This document shows, piece after piece, positions 42,085 to 52,599 of a DNA stretch of 64,000 nucleotides; position 1 is the first letter of the stretch; each line of letters begins with the position of its first letter. The notes under the pieces were generated by a model, which did no database searches, had not been told where the DNA came from, and was given only the letters and a program-made list of their open reading frames with translations. A program made the position numbers and the translations under genes. Source of the stretch: Tupaia tana (taxonomy: Eukaryota > Chordata > Mammalia > Scandentia > Tupaiidae); the NCBI GenBank assembly GCA_026018925.1, contig JAKSZU010000012.1, positions 42,819,218 to 42,883,217 on the forward strand. Direction: 5' to 3'.

Positions 42085-42235
42085 TGCTGGCACCACCACC
42101 CGCGCCTTAAATATTCATTCACTTGACAGAACACTAATTAAACAAAGTAAGGTGCATTATTACTTGATTAAATTTTTTATTGGCAGTTTAATTGGTCTGT
42201 TAGTTGCCCCTTAGGGAGTTGTTCACTCGCTCCCC
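42085..42235. promoter_or_regulatory. AT-rich island, strong candidate enhancer
   Basis: TTAAATATTCATTCACTTGA, CAGAACACTAATTAAACAAA, TTATTACTTGATTAAATTTT and TTTAATTGGTCTGTTAGTTG. About 130 bp of low GC with repeated homeodomain-type cores and a forkhead-like AAACAAAG; no repeat match. Confidence 0.5.
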
Positions 42236-42504
42236 CCTGCCGTGTGGGAGGGGGCCCTTGGCCATCCCACACGCACAGCCCTTCCCTGCCTGAGGTGCCC
42301 CCAGGCGCCCTGCCCCCACTCCTCTCCTCCAGCGTCCCAGCCAGCGCAGCTCAGGATGCTGGGGTGGCTAGTCTGGCCTTGAACCCTGGGACCTCAAGGC
42401 TCATCCTTAGTGGGTCAGTGGCAACCAATCGTTGCCTAGGGGCCGATCTCATGGGCCTCATTCTTCAAAATGAGTGTCTGAGAGCCTGGAGAGGGAGCAG
42501 ACCC

Positions 42505-42610
42505 AGGCTTGCGGGGAAGGCCCAGCTTTGACTCTGCTGGCAATGGCTGGGTGATCGGCCCCTCTCTGGATCTGGACCTCCGCTTCCCCTTCTATACCAC
42601 TGCGGAGCTG
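42505..42610 (+). mobile_element. MIR fragment
   Basis: CCAGCTTTGACTCTGCTGGC, GGCTGGGTGATCGGCCCCTC and GACCTCCGCTTCCCCTTCTA. Confidence 0.55.
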
Positions 42611-42767
42611 GGGCCTTTCTGGCCCACCATCCATCCCAGATTCCAGGACCCTCTAGGTCCCTATAGAAGTATAGACACTTCTCTGCCCACAGCCCCCGTG
42701 CTACTGTCCCCCAAATAAGAGTGGGAGTACCGCCTGTACTCAGGGTTCACCTCAGAACAGGTGAACC

Positions 42768-43028
42768 GGGGCCACAGGTGGCCTAGCGGTCATGTCGCTG
42801 GACTCCCACATGCCAATCACAGTTGAGTCCCAGGCCTGGTGGCTTGAAACTCACACTGGGCGGGTGTGCATGCGTGCCCAAGATCCCAAGGGGAGAATGG
42901 AGGAGAAGGGGTGTGGCCATCCCCCCGGGGGGTGATTTCTCACTTTCCCTTTCACTGTCTCTGTCTCTCTATGAGGTCAGTGCCTGTGCCCTAAGGCAAA
43001 AAAAAAAAAAAACTCTTAAAAAAAAAAA
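42768..43028 (+). mobile_element. SINE family A with target-site duplication
   Basis: Head GGGGCCACAGGTGGCCTAGC with GTCATGTCGCTGGACTCCC, full body, A-rich tail in two runs. Exact 14-bp duplication AGAACAGGTGAACC at 42754-42767 and 43029-43042. Confidence 0.92.
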
Positions 43029-43042
43029 AGAACAGGTGAACC

Positions 43043-43509
43043 ACCTTCTCTGCCCAGCCTCTACCCTGGGGCACCTCCTCCTATCCCCCTTGCAAGGGAT
43101 CAAGGTGGCCTCCTCCACCACACCCCACTTGGACTAAACCCTAATAGCTCCCAAGTCAGCATCTGGGTACAGCTACCTTCGGTGGAGCTGGAACCCCAGA
43201 TCCCTCTTCACCTGTATCTCCCATCTGCCCAGTCGGAGAAGAGGAGTCTGGAGCCAGCCCTTCCCCTTCAGACAGGCTGCCCCCACTCCCTACCCCCCAA
43301 GTCTGTCCTCCATTGGGGTGGGGTCACAAGAGGAGGACAAGGGCCAGGGGCTGTCTGTCCCTTCACATTAGTCAAACCTCTACTTGAACCCCAGCTTCTC
43401 CTAGTGCAAAATGGGGGCCGTCCTCAGGGCACCCAACAAGTGGAATGTGTCAGACGCTAGAAGGAGCGTGTCCTCCCGCGGGGCTAGCTGAGGGCGGACG
43501 TCTCGTCTC
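43043..43509. other. No feature recognised
   Basis: GC-rich, perhaps diverged L2 near 43060-43140; not firm. Confidence 0.35.
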
Positions 43510-43620
43510 ACTACTCCTGACACCCTTCGAGGTCACTGCCTCCATCACTCCAGTTTACAGATGAGGCAGCCGGTCCCCAGGGGCTCACAGAGAAGGCTCA
43601 GGTCTGCCGCTGCCAGGGGG
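43510..43620 (-). mobile_element. MIR fragment
   Basis: CACTCCAGTTTACAGATGAG then GCTCACAGAGAAGGCTCAGG. Confidence 0.6.
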
Positions 43621-43979
43621 GAGGCGGAGGCGGGGGACGGAGAGCGAGACCGGGAAGCTGCTGGAAAATGCAGGGCAGGCAAAGCTCTCGCGCCTACTGG
43701 ACAGCCCCACATGCCCACGGGACAGCTCCAGCCCACTGGGCAAATGGGGCTCAGGAGAGGGAAGACAGTGTCTCTTCCAGGGTGGCCTAGGTCCCATGTG
43801 CCACTCACCCCTTGGGCTGTGCCCAGTGTAGCCCAGACTGACGCTCTCATCCATCGCCGTCCTACCCACACCCTTGCCAGCTGCCCTCTCCACACCTCCC
43901 ACCCTCCAGAGAGGATCCAGGCCCCAGCCGATGACAGAGGAATCGTCTGGCAGCCCCAGAAGCTGCCGCTGGCGAGCAG

Positions 43980-44110
43980 GAGGCGAGGTAATTGGCATCG
44001 CCGGCCGAGAGGGCAGGAAATGAGCGGCCGCAGCCGACGTGGAGCGGGAAGCTGGTCAGTGTCATCGGCCTTATCTGGGAACAGGCTGCCCGATTACACG
44101 GCCGCACCCG
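43980..44110. promoter_or_regulatory. CpG-keeping candidate element
   Basis: GGTAATTGGCATCGCCGGCC, AGCGGCCGCAGCCGACGTGG and CATCGGCCTTATCTGGGAAC (a GATA-type TTATCT). Non-repetitive; low confidence. Confidence 0.32.
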
Positions 44111-44694
44111 CTGCCCGCCCCAGTGTCCTCACAGCATCTCCCAGGTCTGGGCATCTGCTGCCTCTTCCAAAAGGCACAAGGCAGCTGCCCAGGGAAAGAC
44201 CCGGCCTGGTGTTCGCCCTCCAGGTGTGTAGCACAGGTGCCCCTGCCAGGCCTGTCCTATGGGAAGCCCTGGTCCTCCTCACCTGCAGGTGACTGTCCAG
44301 CCTGAACCCTAAGTACCCTTTTGGGCAGGGCCGAGATGGGCAGTTAGGGGTACATGGTAGAGGCCCTTGATGGTGGAGGGCTCCCACTGGGGGCAGAAGG
44401 AGTAGGTTGCCGCCCACGCCTCCCTACCAGCCGCCCAAAGAGAGGGCTAACGACTTCGTGGGTGGACGGCGCTCCGCCACCTACCTCAGGACGCAGTCAC
44501 TGGGGGCTGCGATAGGGCGCCATGCAGTAGGAGATCAGGGCCGGGGCGGTTTGTGACTGTACGCGTGTTCGAGATGGCACCTGCGTTATTAGGTGGCTGA
44601 CAGGCAGAAGGATGCCGTCCTGGAGGGCTGAGCCCGGGGTGGGGCTGGGCTGCCTTTCCAGACAGGAGGTGGGAGACAACCAGCAGCCCTGGTC
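44111..44694. other. No gene recognised
   Basis: GC-rich; TGACTGTACGCGTGTTCGAG at 44550 keeps CpGs but is too short to call. Confidence 0.4.
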
Positions 44695-44880
44695 TTGGGA
44701 GCCACCCGGGTGGCATGGTGGAGAGAGGGCAGGCTTTGGGATTGGACCCGTTCAAGTTCAAACCCCGTGACTTCACCAACTTGTGCCTTGGTTTCCGCAG
44801 CTGTAAAGTGGGGGTGGAGAGGGCCATTCACAGGATCGTTCTGAGAATGACCTGGGCTCTAAAACAGTTTTAGCGCGGGC
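44695..44880 (+). mobile_element. MIR, near full length
   Basis: GGTGGCATGGTGGAGAGAGG, GGCTTTGGGATTGGACCCGT, CTTGTGCCTTGGTTTCCGCA and TGTAAAGTGGGGGTGGAGAG: tRNA-like head and core in order. Confidence 0.88.
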
Positions 44881-45651
44881 ATAGGGTCACAGTCAACAAA
44901 CAGCCTTCGCCTTCTCCTCCTGGGCCTCATCGGGCATCCCTGTATGTGCCTCTCAGGGCTGTGGACAGACAGAGGGAGCTGCAAAGACCCTGGGGCCCTG
45001 CAACCCCCCCGCCCCCCAGCAGCCTCCTCCCCTGAACTTGACCCCTGAGTGTCACAGGCCCTGGGCCTCAGGTCCTGCTCAGGCACTGCCAGCCAGGTGG
45101 CCTCAGGGTGTCAGCCCCTCTCTCTTTGTTCTGCTGGGCCTGGGGTGCTCAACCTTGTGTCCAAAGCTGGGGCTTCTCGAGGGTAGGACTGGCTCTGGCT
45201 TTCTTGATCTGTGGAACTGGCGTGAGCCTAGCGGGTCACTGCCCCCCCAGTTTTAATTCTGCCTCAGCAGATGGAACTGCCTGTCAGCAGGAACTGGGCA
45301 GACACAGGGCAGATGAGGGCCCCCACCCCCCAGTCTAAGCAGAGGGGCCTCACCCGCTCCGCATCTACAGGCAGGAACTCGGGGGTGCCTGTCTCCTCCC
45401 CTGAAGTCAGCCCCCAGCCCAGCTTGCCCCAAAGACCTTGCTCTTGCCCCTGCTCCCAGTCTTATATTCTAGGGGCTGGGTTCCAGAGTGGTAGAGGGGA
45501 CTCCTGGGGCCACCATGCCCTCAGGAAGCCAGATGGCCACACCGTGGTCAGCTTGGCCTACAGCGAGAGGACTAGTGACTAGTGACGGCCACGAGAGGGT
45601 TCTTGGGGAAGGTGACACTGGAGGAGAGGCCAACAGGAGAGCTGTCCTAGG
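44881..45651. other. No gene recognised
   Basis: GC-rich unique sequence, no repeat or exon identified. ACTAGTGACTAGTGACGG at 45571 is a small direct repeat. Confidence 0.4.
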
Positions 45652-45764
45652 GCTGTGAGCCTGGGGAGTGTAGACCACCCCTGCGCCTGGAGTTAGGTCT
45701 AGGGGATAGCTGTGAGCCTGGGGAGTGTAGACCACCCTGAGCCTGGAGTTAGGTCTAGGGAATA
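45652..45764. repeat. Two-copy tandem duplication, about 57 bp unit
   Basis: Units begin GCTGTGAGCCTGGGGAGTGT at 45652 and 45709; they share GTAGACCACCC and GGAGTTAGGTCTAGGG. Only a 2-bp deletion and a few substitutions separate them. Confidence 0.93.
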
Positions 45765-47250
45765 CACATGATTTATAAGGCAAGTGTTGGGGAGGGGCGG
45801 TTCTTCTCAAGGGCTGGGACAAGCCTTTCACCGATCAGGCCCTTTACTTCAGCCCAGTGTTCATACTACGCCACACCATAGAGACTCCAGGATTGGGGTC
45901 CAACACCTCCCCCGGGTTCTCTGCTGTCCTCAGTGAGTGTCTCCCCTGGGACCCTTCTGACCCGTTGGCCATGACCCCTTGGTCTGGTGTCTTCATCACA
46001 AACAGCCCCAGCTGCTGGTACCTGGACTCAGGGCTGCTCATCACCTTAGCTCCCCCCCCCCCCCGCACCGAGATCCTGTGGTTTGGGTTGGGGTGGGGCC
46101 GGCCACCCACCCGGCCCTTGGCTGTCGCCTGCAGATGGAACCAGGACCCAACCCCGGCCGTCTGTCCGCTCTCTAGCAGAGCCTCCTGTTCCTGCAGCTG
46201 CTCCCACGGCTCACGGCCTCCTCCCCATGACAGCTTGGTTGGGCTGTGGGTGTGAATTTCCACGAGGAGGGAGGGCCTGTTCCTCCTGGCACTGAAGCCG
46301 AGCCTGGGGTGGGAGGGGAGCAGGAAGCAGGGGCGGCTGCGGCAGGGGAGCCTGGAGCTCCCGCAGCCTCTCCCGTGGGCCCACCTGCCACAGTTCCCCA
46401 GTGAAGCCGAACCGGCAGAGGCATCCAGGCATTTGTGCCCGGATGGCTCAGTGACTGGGAGCCAAGTGGGCTGGGGTCCCAGCTGCCTGGGCTCCTCTCC
46501 CTCCTGTCTCAATACCTCCTGCCAATCCTGTCCTCGACGACAAACTGCTCCCATTCTGTGGACGGGAGCCTCGAGGCCCAGAGGACTGATAGTGGATCCC
46601 TCACAGGAGGGCTGTCCTGGGGCTGTGAGCACCCCACGTCTTACCCACACAGCTGGCAGCAGGAGCCAGCGTGGCATCTGTCCCCACCCTGCTGTGCCCT
46701 GCCTGGTCCAGCAGCACACTCTACTCACAGGCCAGGCCGGTGCCAGGAACTGTACCGAGGAAGGTGGAACGCACCACTGCCCCGGCAGGGAGGGAGAAAC
46801 TGAGAGAGCATAGAGGAGCGAGGGACCCACCCGGCCCTCCAGCCCCACCCGGCCCTCCAGCCCCGGCCCATCATCTGTCCATGGACATTTGCTGCTTGTC
46901 TAACATGCCCGCCCTGTGGAGTAGAAGCAGCAGCTTTGCAGTGCTCTCTGCCTCGGCGAGGGACAGGCATGGACAGAGACTGTCACGTTGCACCCAGTGG
47001 GGAAAAGGCACAGGTGAGCGGCTCCCCAGCTCCTCCTCAAGGACTCCCTCAGGCTGGGGACAGGCAGACCCTGAGCCCCAGGGCTGCCCACTCCCACCCA
47101 CAGCCCCTCCTGGCCTGTGCCCAGCACCTGTCCCCCGGGGTACCTGCTAACGAAGGGGAGCTCTGCCCCTCGGACCAGGCTGCTTCCAGCTAGGACTTAG
47201 AGAGGTGTCTGAGTGCAATGACAGCGTTTGCACCTGTCCCCTTCCCCCGA
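45765..47250. other. No gene; GC-rich unique sequence
   Basis: The longest open frame of the window (334 codons, minus strand, 45844-46848) lies here but shows no domain, and competing frames are open. C run at about 46051-46064; small direct repeat CACCCGGCCCTCCAGCCCC near 46829-46866; faint MIR-like text near 46550-46590. Confidence 0.45.
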
Positions 47251-47254
47251 CAGG

Positions 47255-47640
47255 GTCCCTTCTCAGCGTAACTCAGAGGCAGAGTCACTGACTGCTCCCA
47301 CCCCAGCTGCAGCCCCATTGGAGCTAGGGCTGTGCCCGGCCCTCTGTTGGGCACAGAGGATTTGGGGACAGTGAAAGCACAGGCCTGTCCTCAGGACACA
47401 TAGGTGGGCAGTGATGAGAGGCTGGAGGAAGCAGGGAAGGCTTCCTGAAGGAAGGGATGCCATCATTGGAAAGACAGGAGAAGGTTGGTGGGAATGGCGA
47501 GAGGGAGGTTCGTGAGCCATCCTGGGAACCTGAGCTGTGGAGGAGAGAAAGGGGGCACAGCCAAGTGGACGGAGGTCAGGGTGAGAGACGGTTTAACGGG
47601 CGCCTTTCGGAGCTGGAAAGTGCCACCCAGGAAGGGCGAG
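47255..47640. mobile_element. L2 fragment, long
   Basis: GTGCCCGGCCCTCTGTTGGG, AAAGCACAGGCCTGTCCTCA, GGGAAGGCTTCCTGAAGGAA and GGAAAGACAGGAGAAGGTTG in L2 order. Confidence 0.75.
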
Positions 47641-47774
47641 CATGAGTTACAAAGGGACCCGCGTCGCCGCAGGCAGGGGCTGCAGGAGGGCAGGTCCAGG
47701 CCGGGAGCAAGAAAGTGTGTCAGTTTGGTGGCAAGACAGAGGGAACGAGAAGCGAAGTAAGCTCGTCTCCCAAG

Positions 47775-47850
47775 AAAGCATTCCCATTTAAAAGACGAGG
47801 AAACTGAGGCGCAGGCACCGTGGCTTGCTCTGGCGCGTTGACCATCCTGG
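47775..47850 (-). mobile_element. MIR fragment
   Basis: TTCCCATTTAAAAGACGAGG then AAACTGAGGCGCAGGCACCG. Confidence 0.65.
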
Positions 47851-47934
47851 GACCGCTGGGCAGAGGAGATGAAAGTGGTGAGGGCGGCTGAGGGCACCTT
47901 ACAAGGATACCGACTGGATTTGGAGAGCAGCGTG

Positions 47935-48075
47935 TTTTCCGGGAGCTCAGAGCTTATCAGGCCCAGCGGACGCACTCAGTCTCCGGGGAAGCTGCCACTT
48001 CCTTCCTTTGCAAACTCGTTAATAATCCCTGTTGTCAGGCGGTTCCTCCTCTGTCTAACCTAAATCTCTCCTGTC
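47935..48075. promoter_or_regulatory. Weak candidate element
   Basis: AGAGCTTATCAGGCCCAGCG (GATA-type), GCAAACTCGTTAATAATCCC and CTAACCTAAATCTCTCC. No repeat match. Confidence 0.3.
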
Positions 48076-49055
48076 ATGGCTTGAGCCAACTATCTCTGTC
48101 ATGGCTGAGCTTGTCCTGGGGCAGGCTATGATCCATCCTCCCAGCTCTGGGGAGATGGAAGGATGTCCCCAGGGAAGTAGGGGGGCCTCCTTTCTCCTGT
48201 GGCTCCTCTTTCAGCCTGGCTTTACCTCCCTGGGCCTGGCTAGCAATAAGCCCCTGTCTCCTGCTTGGTGGAAAAGCGGGCCGTGGAGCTGGACTCCTCA
48301 TCCCTACGCACAGGCTGTGACAGCTGCCTCTTGTCACCTTCCCTTTCTGCACCAGGCTGGAGCGAGCAGTGACGATCACAGGGCCACGGCACAGAGTACT
48401 CAGCATGGTGCCCGGCGCACAGGACACGCTGCATGGCCGTGCGAGGACGCACCCCTGTGCTTCTGCCGCCAAAGCTGACTGCTGGTGGGTAGGAGGGCGT
48501 GGGACATGGCCTTGCAGCCTGCCCTGCCACTCCCAGGTGACCTTCAACAGAACCCTTTCCCATCGGCAGGCAGGCACAAGCTACAAGCTCTAGGTGCCTC
48601 TCTACAGAGCTCTGTACCCCCCACCCTCGAGCTAGATGCAGCCAAAGAGGGAGGGCAAGAGATGGAGAAAGTAGAGATTCTGCTCCCCCAAGAGCTCCTC
48701 CCACGCAGTCACACCTGCCGAGGAGAGGACGAGGACGAGGACAGCAGGACAGCGTGAGGACAGCGCGCTGAGCCAGTCTTGCCCTGCAGGTTCCCAGGGC
48801 AGGGTCCCTACACTTCCCTGCCCCTTGTTCCAGCTCTGACCTGTTTGTACAAAGTCTGCAGCTTCAGACCAGCCCTGCCTTCTACCCCCCTGGTCCCCCA
48901 GCCCTGGTTTCCTGGCCACACTCCCCACCAGGGACACAGATGTTCCTAGCCCAGCAGCTCGGCACTCCTGGAGGGAAGCTTGGCACAGAGAAGGGGATGA
49001 AGCCTGGCCCAGCAGCCACCTCCAAATCCAGACCTGCTGAAAACCGTGAGCTGTG
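48076..49055. other. No gene recognised
   Basis: GC-rich. GACGAGGACGAGGACAGCAG near 48728 is a short GAC/GAG repeat. Possible MIR 3' wording near 48400-48430. Confidence 0.4.
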
Positions 49056-49059
49056 ACAG

Positions 49060-49190
49060 CCCCCATTTACAGAGCCCGGCCTGGTTAATCTGGTTCATTA
49101 AAGGCACTAATTAATTGGCTTAATTAAAAGGGTAACCTCGAAGCCAGCAGAAGTACCTCCTAACGAGGCACAAGATTGTGCTAAGGCAGT
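49060..49190. promoter_or_regulatory. Homeodomain-core-rich island, strong candidate enhancer
   Basis: TCTGGTTCATTAAAGGCACT, CTAATTAATTGGCTTAATTA, AAAGGGTAACCTCG. Three TAATTA-type cores within 20 bases in a GC-rich setting; no repeat match. Confidence 0.5.
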
Positions 49191-49434
49191 CCCAGTGCAG
49201 CCGAAGTGGGGTGCCTCCCCCACCCCTGCTCCCAGCATTTCTGTCCTTGAGCCCTGAGCCCAGCCTCAGCTCCTGGCTTCTGGCCTAGGGCCCCACCGCC
49301 CTCGGCCTGCATCACCTAGTGACCGTTGACCCTTTGGCTGGCCCCACACACCTCTCGGCAGGCTCAGCATGCTGGCCGGAATCAGAAGCCCCACATTTGC
49401 ACACTGCAGGCACCGTTTGCCTACAGCTAAGAGC

Positions 49435-49500
49435 CCAGAGTGCACGCAGCCGTAATTAGGCCCGAGCGCAGGCGATAACAGCTGATAGGCCGGAAGGGAG
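49435..49500. promoter_or_regulatory. Weak candidate element
   Basis: CAGCCGTAATTAGGCCCGAG and GGCGATAACAGCTGATAGGC keep CpGs and TF-like cores; very short. Confidence 0.28.
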
Positions 49501-49624
49501 GGAGGAATGGCTGCTAAGGGGGGCCCAGCCACCACACTGTGCCTCTTCGGCAGGGCATGGAGGGCTTGAGTAGGGGCATGGCTGGCACTGGGGCAGACCC
49601 CACAAGGGCCCCCTATGACCACCA

Positions 49625-49770
49625 GTTTTCATGATAACAAAGATCTGGCATCAGGAGGACCAGTCTCAAATCCCAGCTTCACCCCTAGGAACCAGAAGGT
49701 TGTGGCAAGCTACTTGTCTCCCTCAGCCCCGGCTCCTCATTTATAAAACACCTGCCGGGTGCCTGGCAGG
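49625..49770 (+). mobile_element. MIR fragment
   Basis: ATCTGGCATCAGGAGGACCA, GTCTCAAATCCCAGCTTCAC and GGCAAGCTACTTGTCTCCCT. Confidence 0.75.
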
Positions 49771-50045
49771 ACCATCCCCAGGTTCAGCGGGGATAGTGCC
49801 AGGACTGATTGGCCTGCCATGGGCAGTAGGTGAGGAGAGGAGGCCATGAGCCGCCCTGAGTCTGCTGTGCTGCCATCCCTCCGAAGAGGCTAAGTTTGGA
49901 CGTCAGTGGTAAAACCTTGTCTCGCCTGTTCTCACAGGAAGACATTCTCACAACCCCTCCCACCCTAAGAAAGCCTCGCGACTCCCGAAGTTTCTGTTCG
50001 AGGCAGTGTGCATGAATTTCCTGCTCCCTTCAAGATTTAGGCCTT

Positions 50046-50151
50046 GGGACCAGCAGTTAGCGTAATGGCTATGTCGCTGGACTCCCATGTAGTCGACCGC
50101 GGTTCGCGTCCCGGACCCGGTGGCTTTAAAAAAAAAAAAAAAAAAAAAAAA
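50046..50151 (+). mobile_element. tRNA-head-only SINE (family A young subfamily)
   Basis: Only the 82-base tRNA-like head is present: GGGACCAGCAGTTAGCGTAA, A box TAGCGTAATGG (50058-50068), B-box variant GGTTCGCGTCC (50101-50111), CCGGACCCGGTGGCTTT, then directly about 24 A. Body and CT tract are absent. An imperfect duplication (GATTTAGGCCT / GACTCAGGCCT) may flank it. A head plus pure A-tail is unlike every other copy here. Confidence 0.88.
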
Positions 50152-50402
50152 GACTCAGGCCTGGGGCTCAGGGACTGCTGGCCGGGAGCCCTCTTCTGGC
50201 CCCAAGGCCATGCTTCCTCACTTGGAGGTTAGAAGTGAAGGTTTCCTCCAAGAGACTTGCTCTGCTGTGGGGTCCCTGCCCTTCTCCTCCCCAAAATGCC
50301 ACCCAAGACACCAGCCAAGTTCACAAGCAGCCCCCACCTGTGATCTGGAAAATCTCTCCTTTTCTGTTCTGTTTTGTTTTGTTTTCGTTTTCGTTTTTGT
50401 GG

Positions 50403-50650
50403 TTTTTTTTTAAGAGAGATTTTTTGCTATGGGGCATGTGCCCTCATGGAAAAGAAAGAGAGAGAAAGTAAGAAATCACCCGCGGGGGGGATGGCCACGC
50501 TCCAATCCCTTCTCCTCCATTCTCATCGCAGGATCTTGAGCGTACACACATGCATCCCACCTGAGTTTTAGGCTGCTGGGTCCAGGACTTGAACTGCAGT
50601 CAACTACTTGGAAGTCCAGTGACCTAACCATTATGCCATCTGCTGGTCCC
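50403..50650 (-). mobile_element. SINE family A, reverse, abutting a family B tail
   Basis: T-rich start, TTTTTGCTATGGGGCATGTG, CCATTCTCATCGCAGGATCT, head ATTATGCCATCTGCTGGTCC. Immediately joined to a family B copy in the same orientation. Confidence 0.82.
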
Positions 50651-50896
50651 TTTTTTTCTTTTGTTAACTGCCAAAGGGTGCATATGCTTGCCAGAGACAG
50701 AGAGAGAGAAAAAATGTTCCCCGATGGGGAGTGGTCACACCACAATCCCTTCTCTTCCCTTTTTCCATCCTGTTGGGATTTGGGGCACTCCTGCACATAC
50801 CCCTGGTATGTTTTTCAAGCCACAAGGGCCGGGATTCGAACTGCAGTTAGCCATAAGGGATCTAGCTCCCTTAACCACCAGGCCAGGAGGCAGGCC
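50651..50896 (-). mobile_element. SINE family B, reverse
   Basis: TTTTGTTAACTGCCAAAGGG, CCCGATGGGGAGTGGTCACA, TCCTGTTGGGATTTGGGGCA, TTTTTCAAGCCACAAGGGCC and reverse B-box GGATTCGAACTGC. Confidence 0.8.
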
Positions 50897-51640
50897 CTGG
50901 ACAACCTCTCATCTGGGCAGGGACGCTGTAAACACAATCACAGTGCCTGGGGACCAAGAGGCCTTGGAATACCCATTCCCTACTTCTCTTGCAACCCTCC
51001 AGACAGGAACGACAGGACCTCAGGAAGGAATGGCAGTGACCCCCAGCATCCAAAGGAGCTTAGTGAGGCCATGCTGTCCCTGGGGGGTGGTCAGGCCATG
51101 AGACCAGAGGCCATGGATGCCTGTCCACAGCTTCAGGGTACAGCAGTCTTCCTGAGAGTGTGGGGTAACCATCTGATGGCCGTGTCCAATCTGTCAGCCC
51201 TCTGTGGGGGTAGGAGCTCACTAACCCCAGCCCCCGCCCCTGAGCTCGGGGATGGGCTGCCTGGGCTGGGGCCCTCTCCCACGCTGGTGCTGCCATGGTG
51301 GTGGCATGCAGCCGCTCTCAGACCTGGACAGATCCGGTCTCTGCACAGACAGCTGTTAGGATGCTTGCAACAGCTCTACTGAGGTTCAGGGAGGATGCCC
51401 CCGCCCGGTAATGACGAGACTTAATCAGCGCCAGCTCTGGAGAGGGCGGGGCCGCCACGCGGCTGTCACCACCGAGTGTCAGGCTGAGCTGCCAGAATCT
51501 GCTGCTGCCTGTGGCTCACGGAACCACGTGCCCACCCGGTCACACACATCCATACTCAGAGGGCCATGGTGCTGGTGCCGGTCCAGAGCTGCCTCCCCCA
51601 GAGGGACCAGCCCTCCCCGATCCCCCAACTGGACACCTAC
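50897..51640. other. No gene recognised
   Basis: GC-rich unique sequence; open frames (up to 249 codons) start inside the SINEs and lack domains. Confidence 0.45.
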
Positions 51641-51644
51641 ATGG

Positions 51645-51760
51645 GGAGAGGCTTCCATCCACATTATCCTGCCTTGGCACCCTGGCCCCATGTTACAGAG
51701 AAGGAACTGAGGCCTAGGCAGGGGACTTGAACCTACAGGTCTGGGGGCTGCACCCTCAGG
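51645..51760 (-). mobile_element. MIR fragment
   Basis: CATCCACATTATCCTGCCTT, CATGTTACAGAGAAGGAACT and GGGGACTTGAACCTACAGGT. Confidence 0.72.
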
Positions 51761-52139
51761 GCAGTGTCCATGGAGTCAGCCCCTCCCCAGATGGGTGGGT
51801 GCAATACTTGAACCTGGACCCTTGGACTGCATGTTTGGGGGTATCAGGTCATCCCTCCCAGCATGGCGGGGTGAGGATTTAGGAGTGGGGACTCGGGGGA
51901 CACCCTGGGCCTTGGAGGGTCCAGAAAAGCAAGGCTGCAGGTGCAGGAGGCCCCGCTCAGATCCCAGGGCTCAGGACAGTCAGCCTTCACCCTCAGGGCC
52001 TCGCCTGGGACCCCACTCAGGACCTGGGACCCCTCTCTTCACATTACCCCAAAGGACAGCAAACGCCCTCCAGGCGCAGGAGGCAAGCCACATTCCCGGC
52101 CTGCCAAACTGCCAAGGCAGCCTGTACATGCCCAGGAGG
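51761..52139. other. No feature recognised
   Basis: GC-rich; nothing identified. Confidence 0.4.
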
Positions 52140-52260
52140 GCCTGTGGGAGGTTACACTCTGGGACCCAGCCCTCGCTCAGTCCTCAGGCAGCTGCTTAGT
52201 CTCGCTGGGTCTCAGGTCCCTCCTGCAGGAGACGATCACCAGCCCTACCCACCTCCGCAG
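52140..52260 (+). mobile_element. Possible MIR fragment
   Basis: GGCAGCTGCTTAGTCTCGCT, GGGTCTCAGGTCCCTCCTGC resemble a diverged MIR core. Confidence 0.4.
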
Positions 52261-52389
52261 GTGGGAGTGAGGGGATGAAGGTGCCGTTGGGGTGGGGGTG
52301 GGGGGCAGCAGCCAGGCTGCACCTGTGGCATGAGGGCTCCAGGGCCTGCTTTCCTAGACCTGGAGAGATCCCAGGGGGAGAGCAGGCCA

Positions 52390-52490
52390 TCGCCCTCATC
52401 ATCATTTTACTAGCATGCGTATTATTAATATTAATAGCATTAATTATTTATAATCCGCATCTAGGCCCAAGCTGGCTGTGAGCGATCCCC
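52390..52490. promoter_or_regulatory. Very AT-rich TAAT-core island, candidate enhancer
   Basis: ATCATCATTTTACTAGCATG, CGTATTATTAATATTAATAG and CATTAATTATTTATAATCCG. About 70 bp almost purely A/T in a region otherwise above 60 percent GC; no SINE, MIR or L2 identity. Confidence 0.45.
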
Positions 52491-52599
52491 AGGCCACGAG
52501 GGCTCTGAGGGAGCTGTGGGGTCTCAGTCTGGGACAGCACCTTTCAAGGACAGAAAGTGGGGCTGGGGAGGGGGACACAGCTCAGCCAGGCCTGTCCTT

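Noticed and set aside
45844..46848. 334-codon minus-strand open frame, the longest in the window
   Set aside because: GC-rich region where several frames are open at once; no recognisable domain, no splice or start context, low-complexity Pro/Ser/Gly content.
46970..47017. Possible exon ending at AGGCACAG|GTGAGC
   Set aside because: A donor-like site alone; no matching acceptor, conserved frame or known protein upstream.
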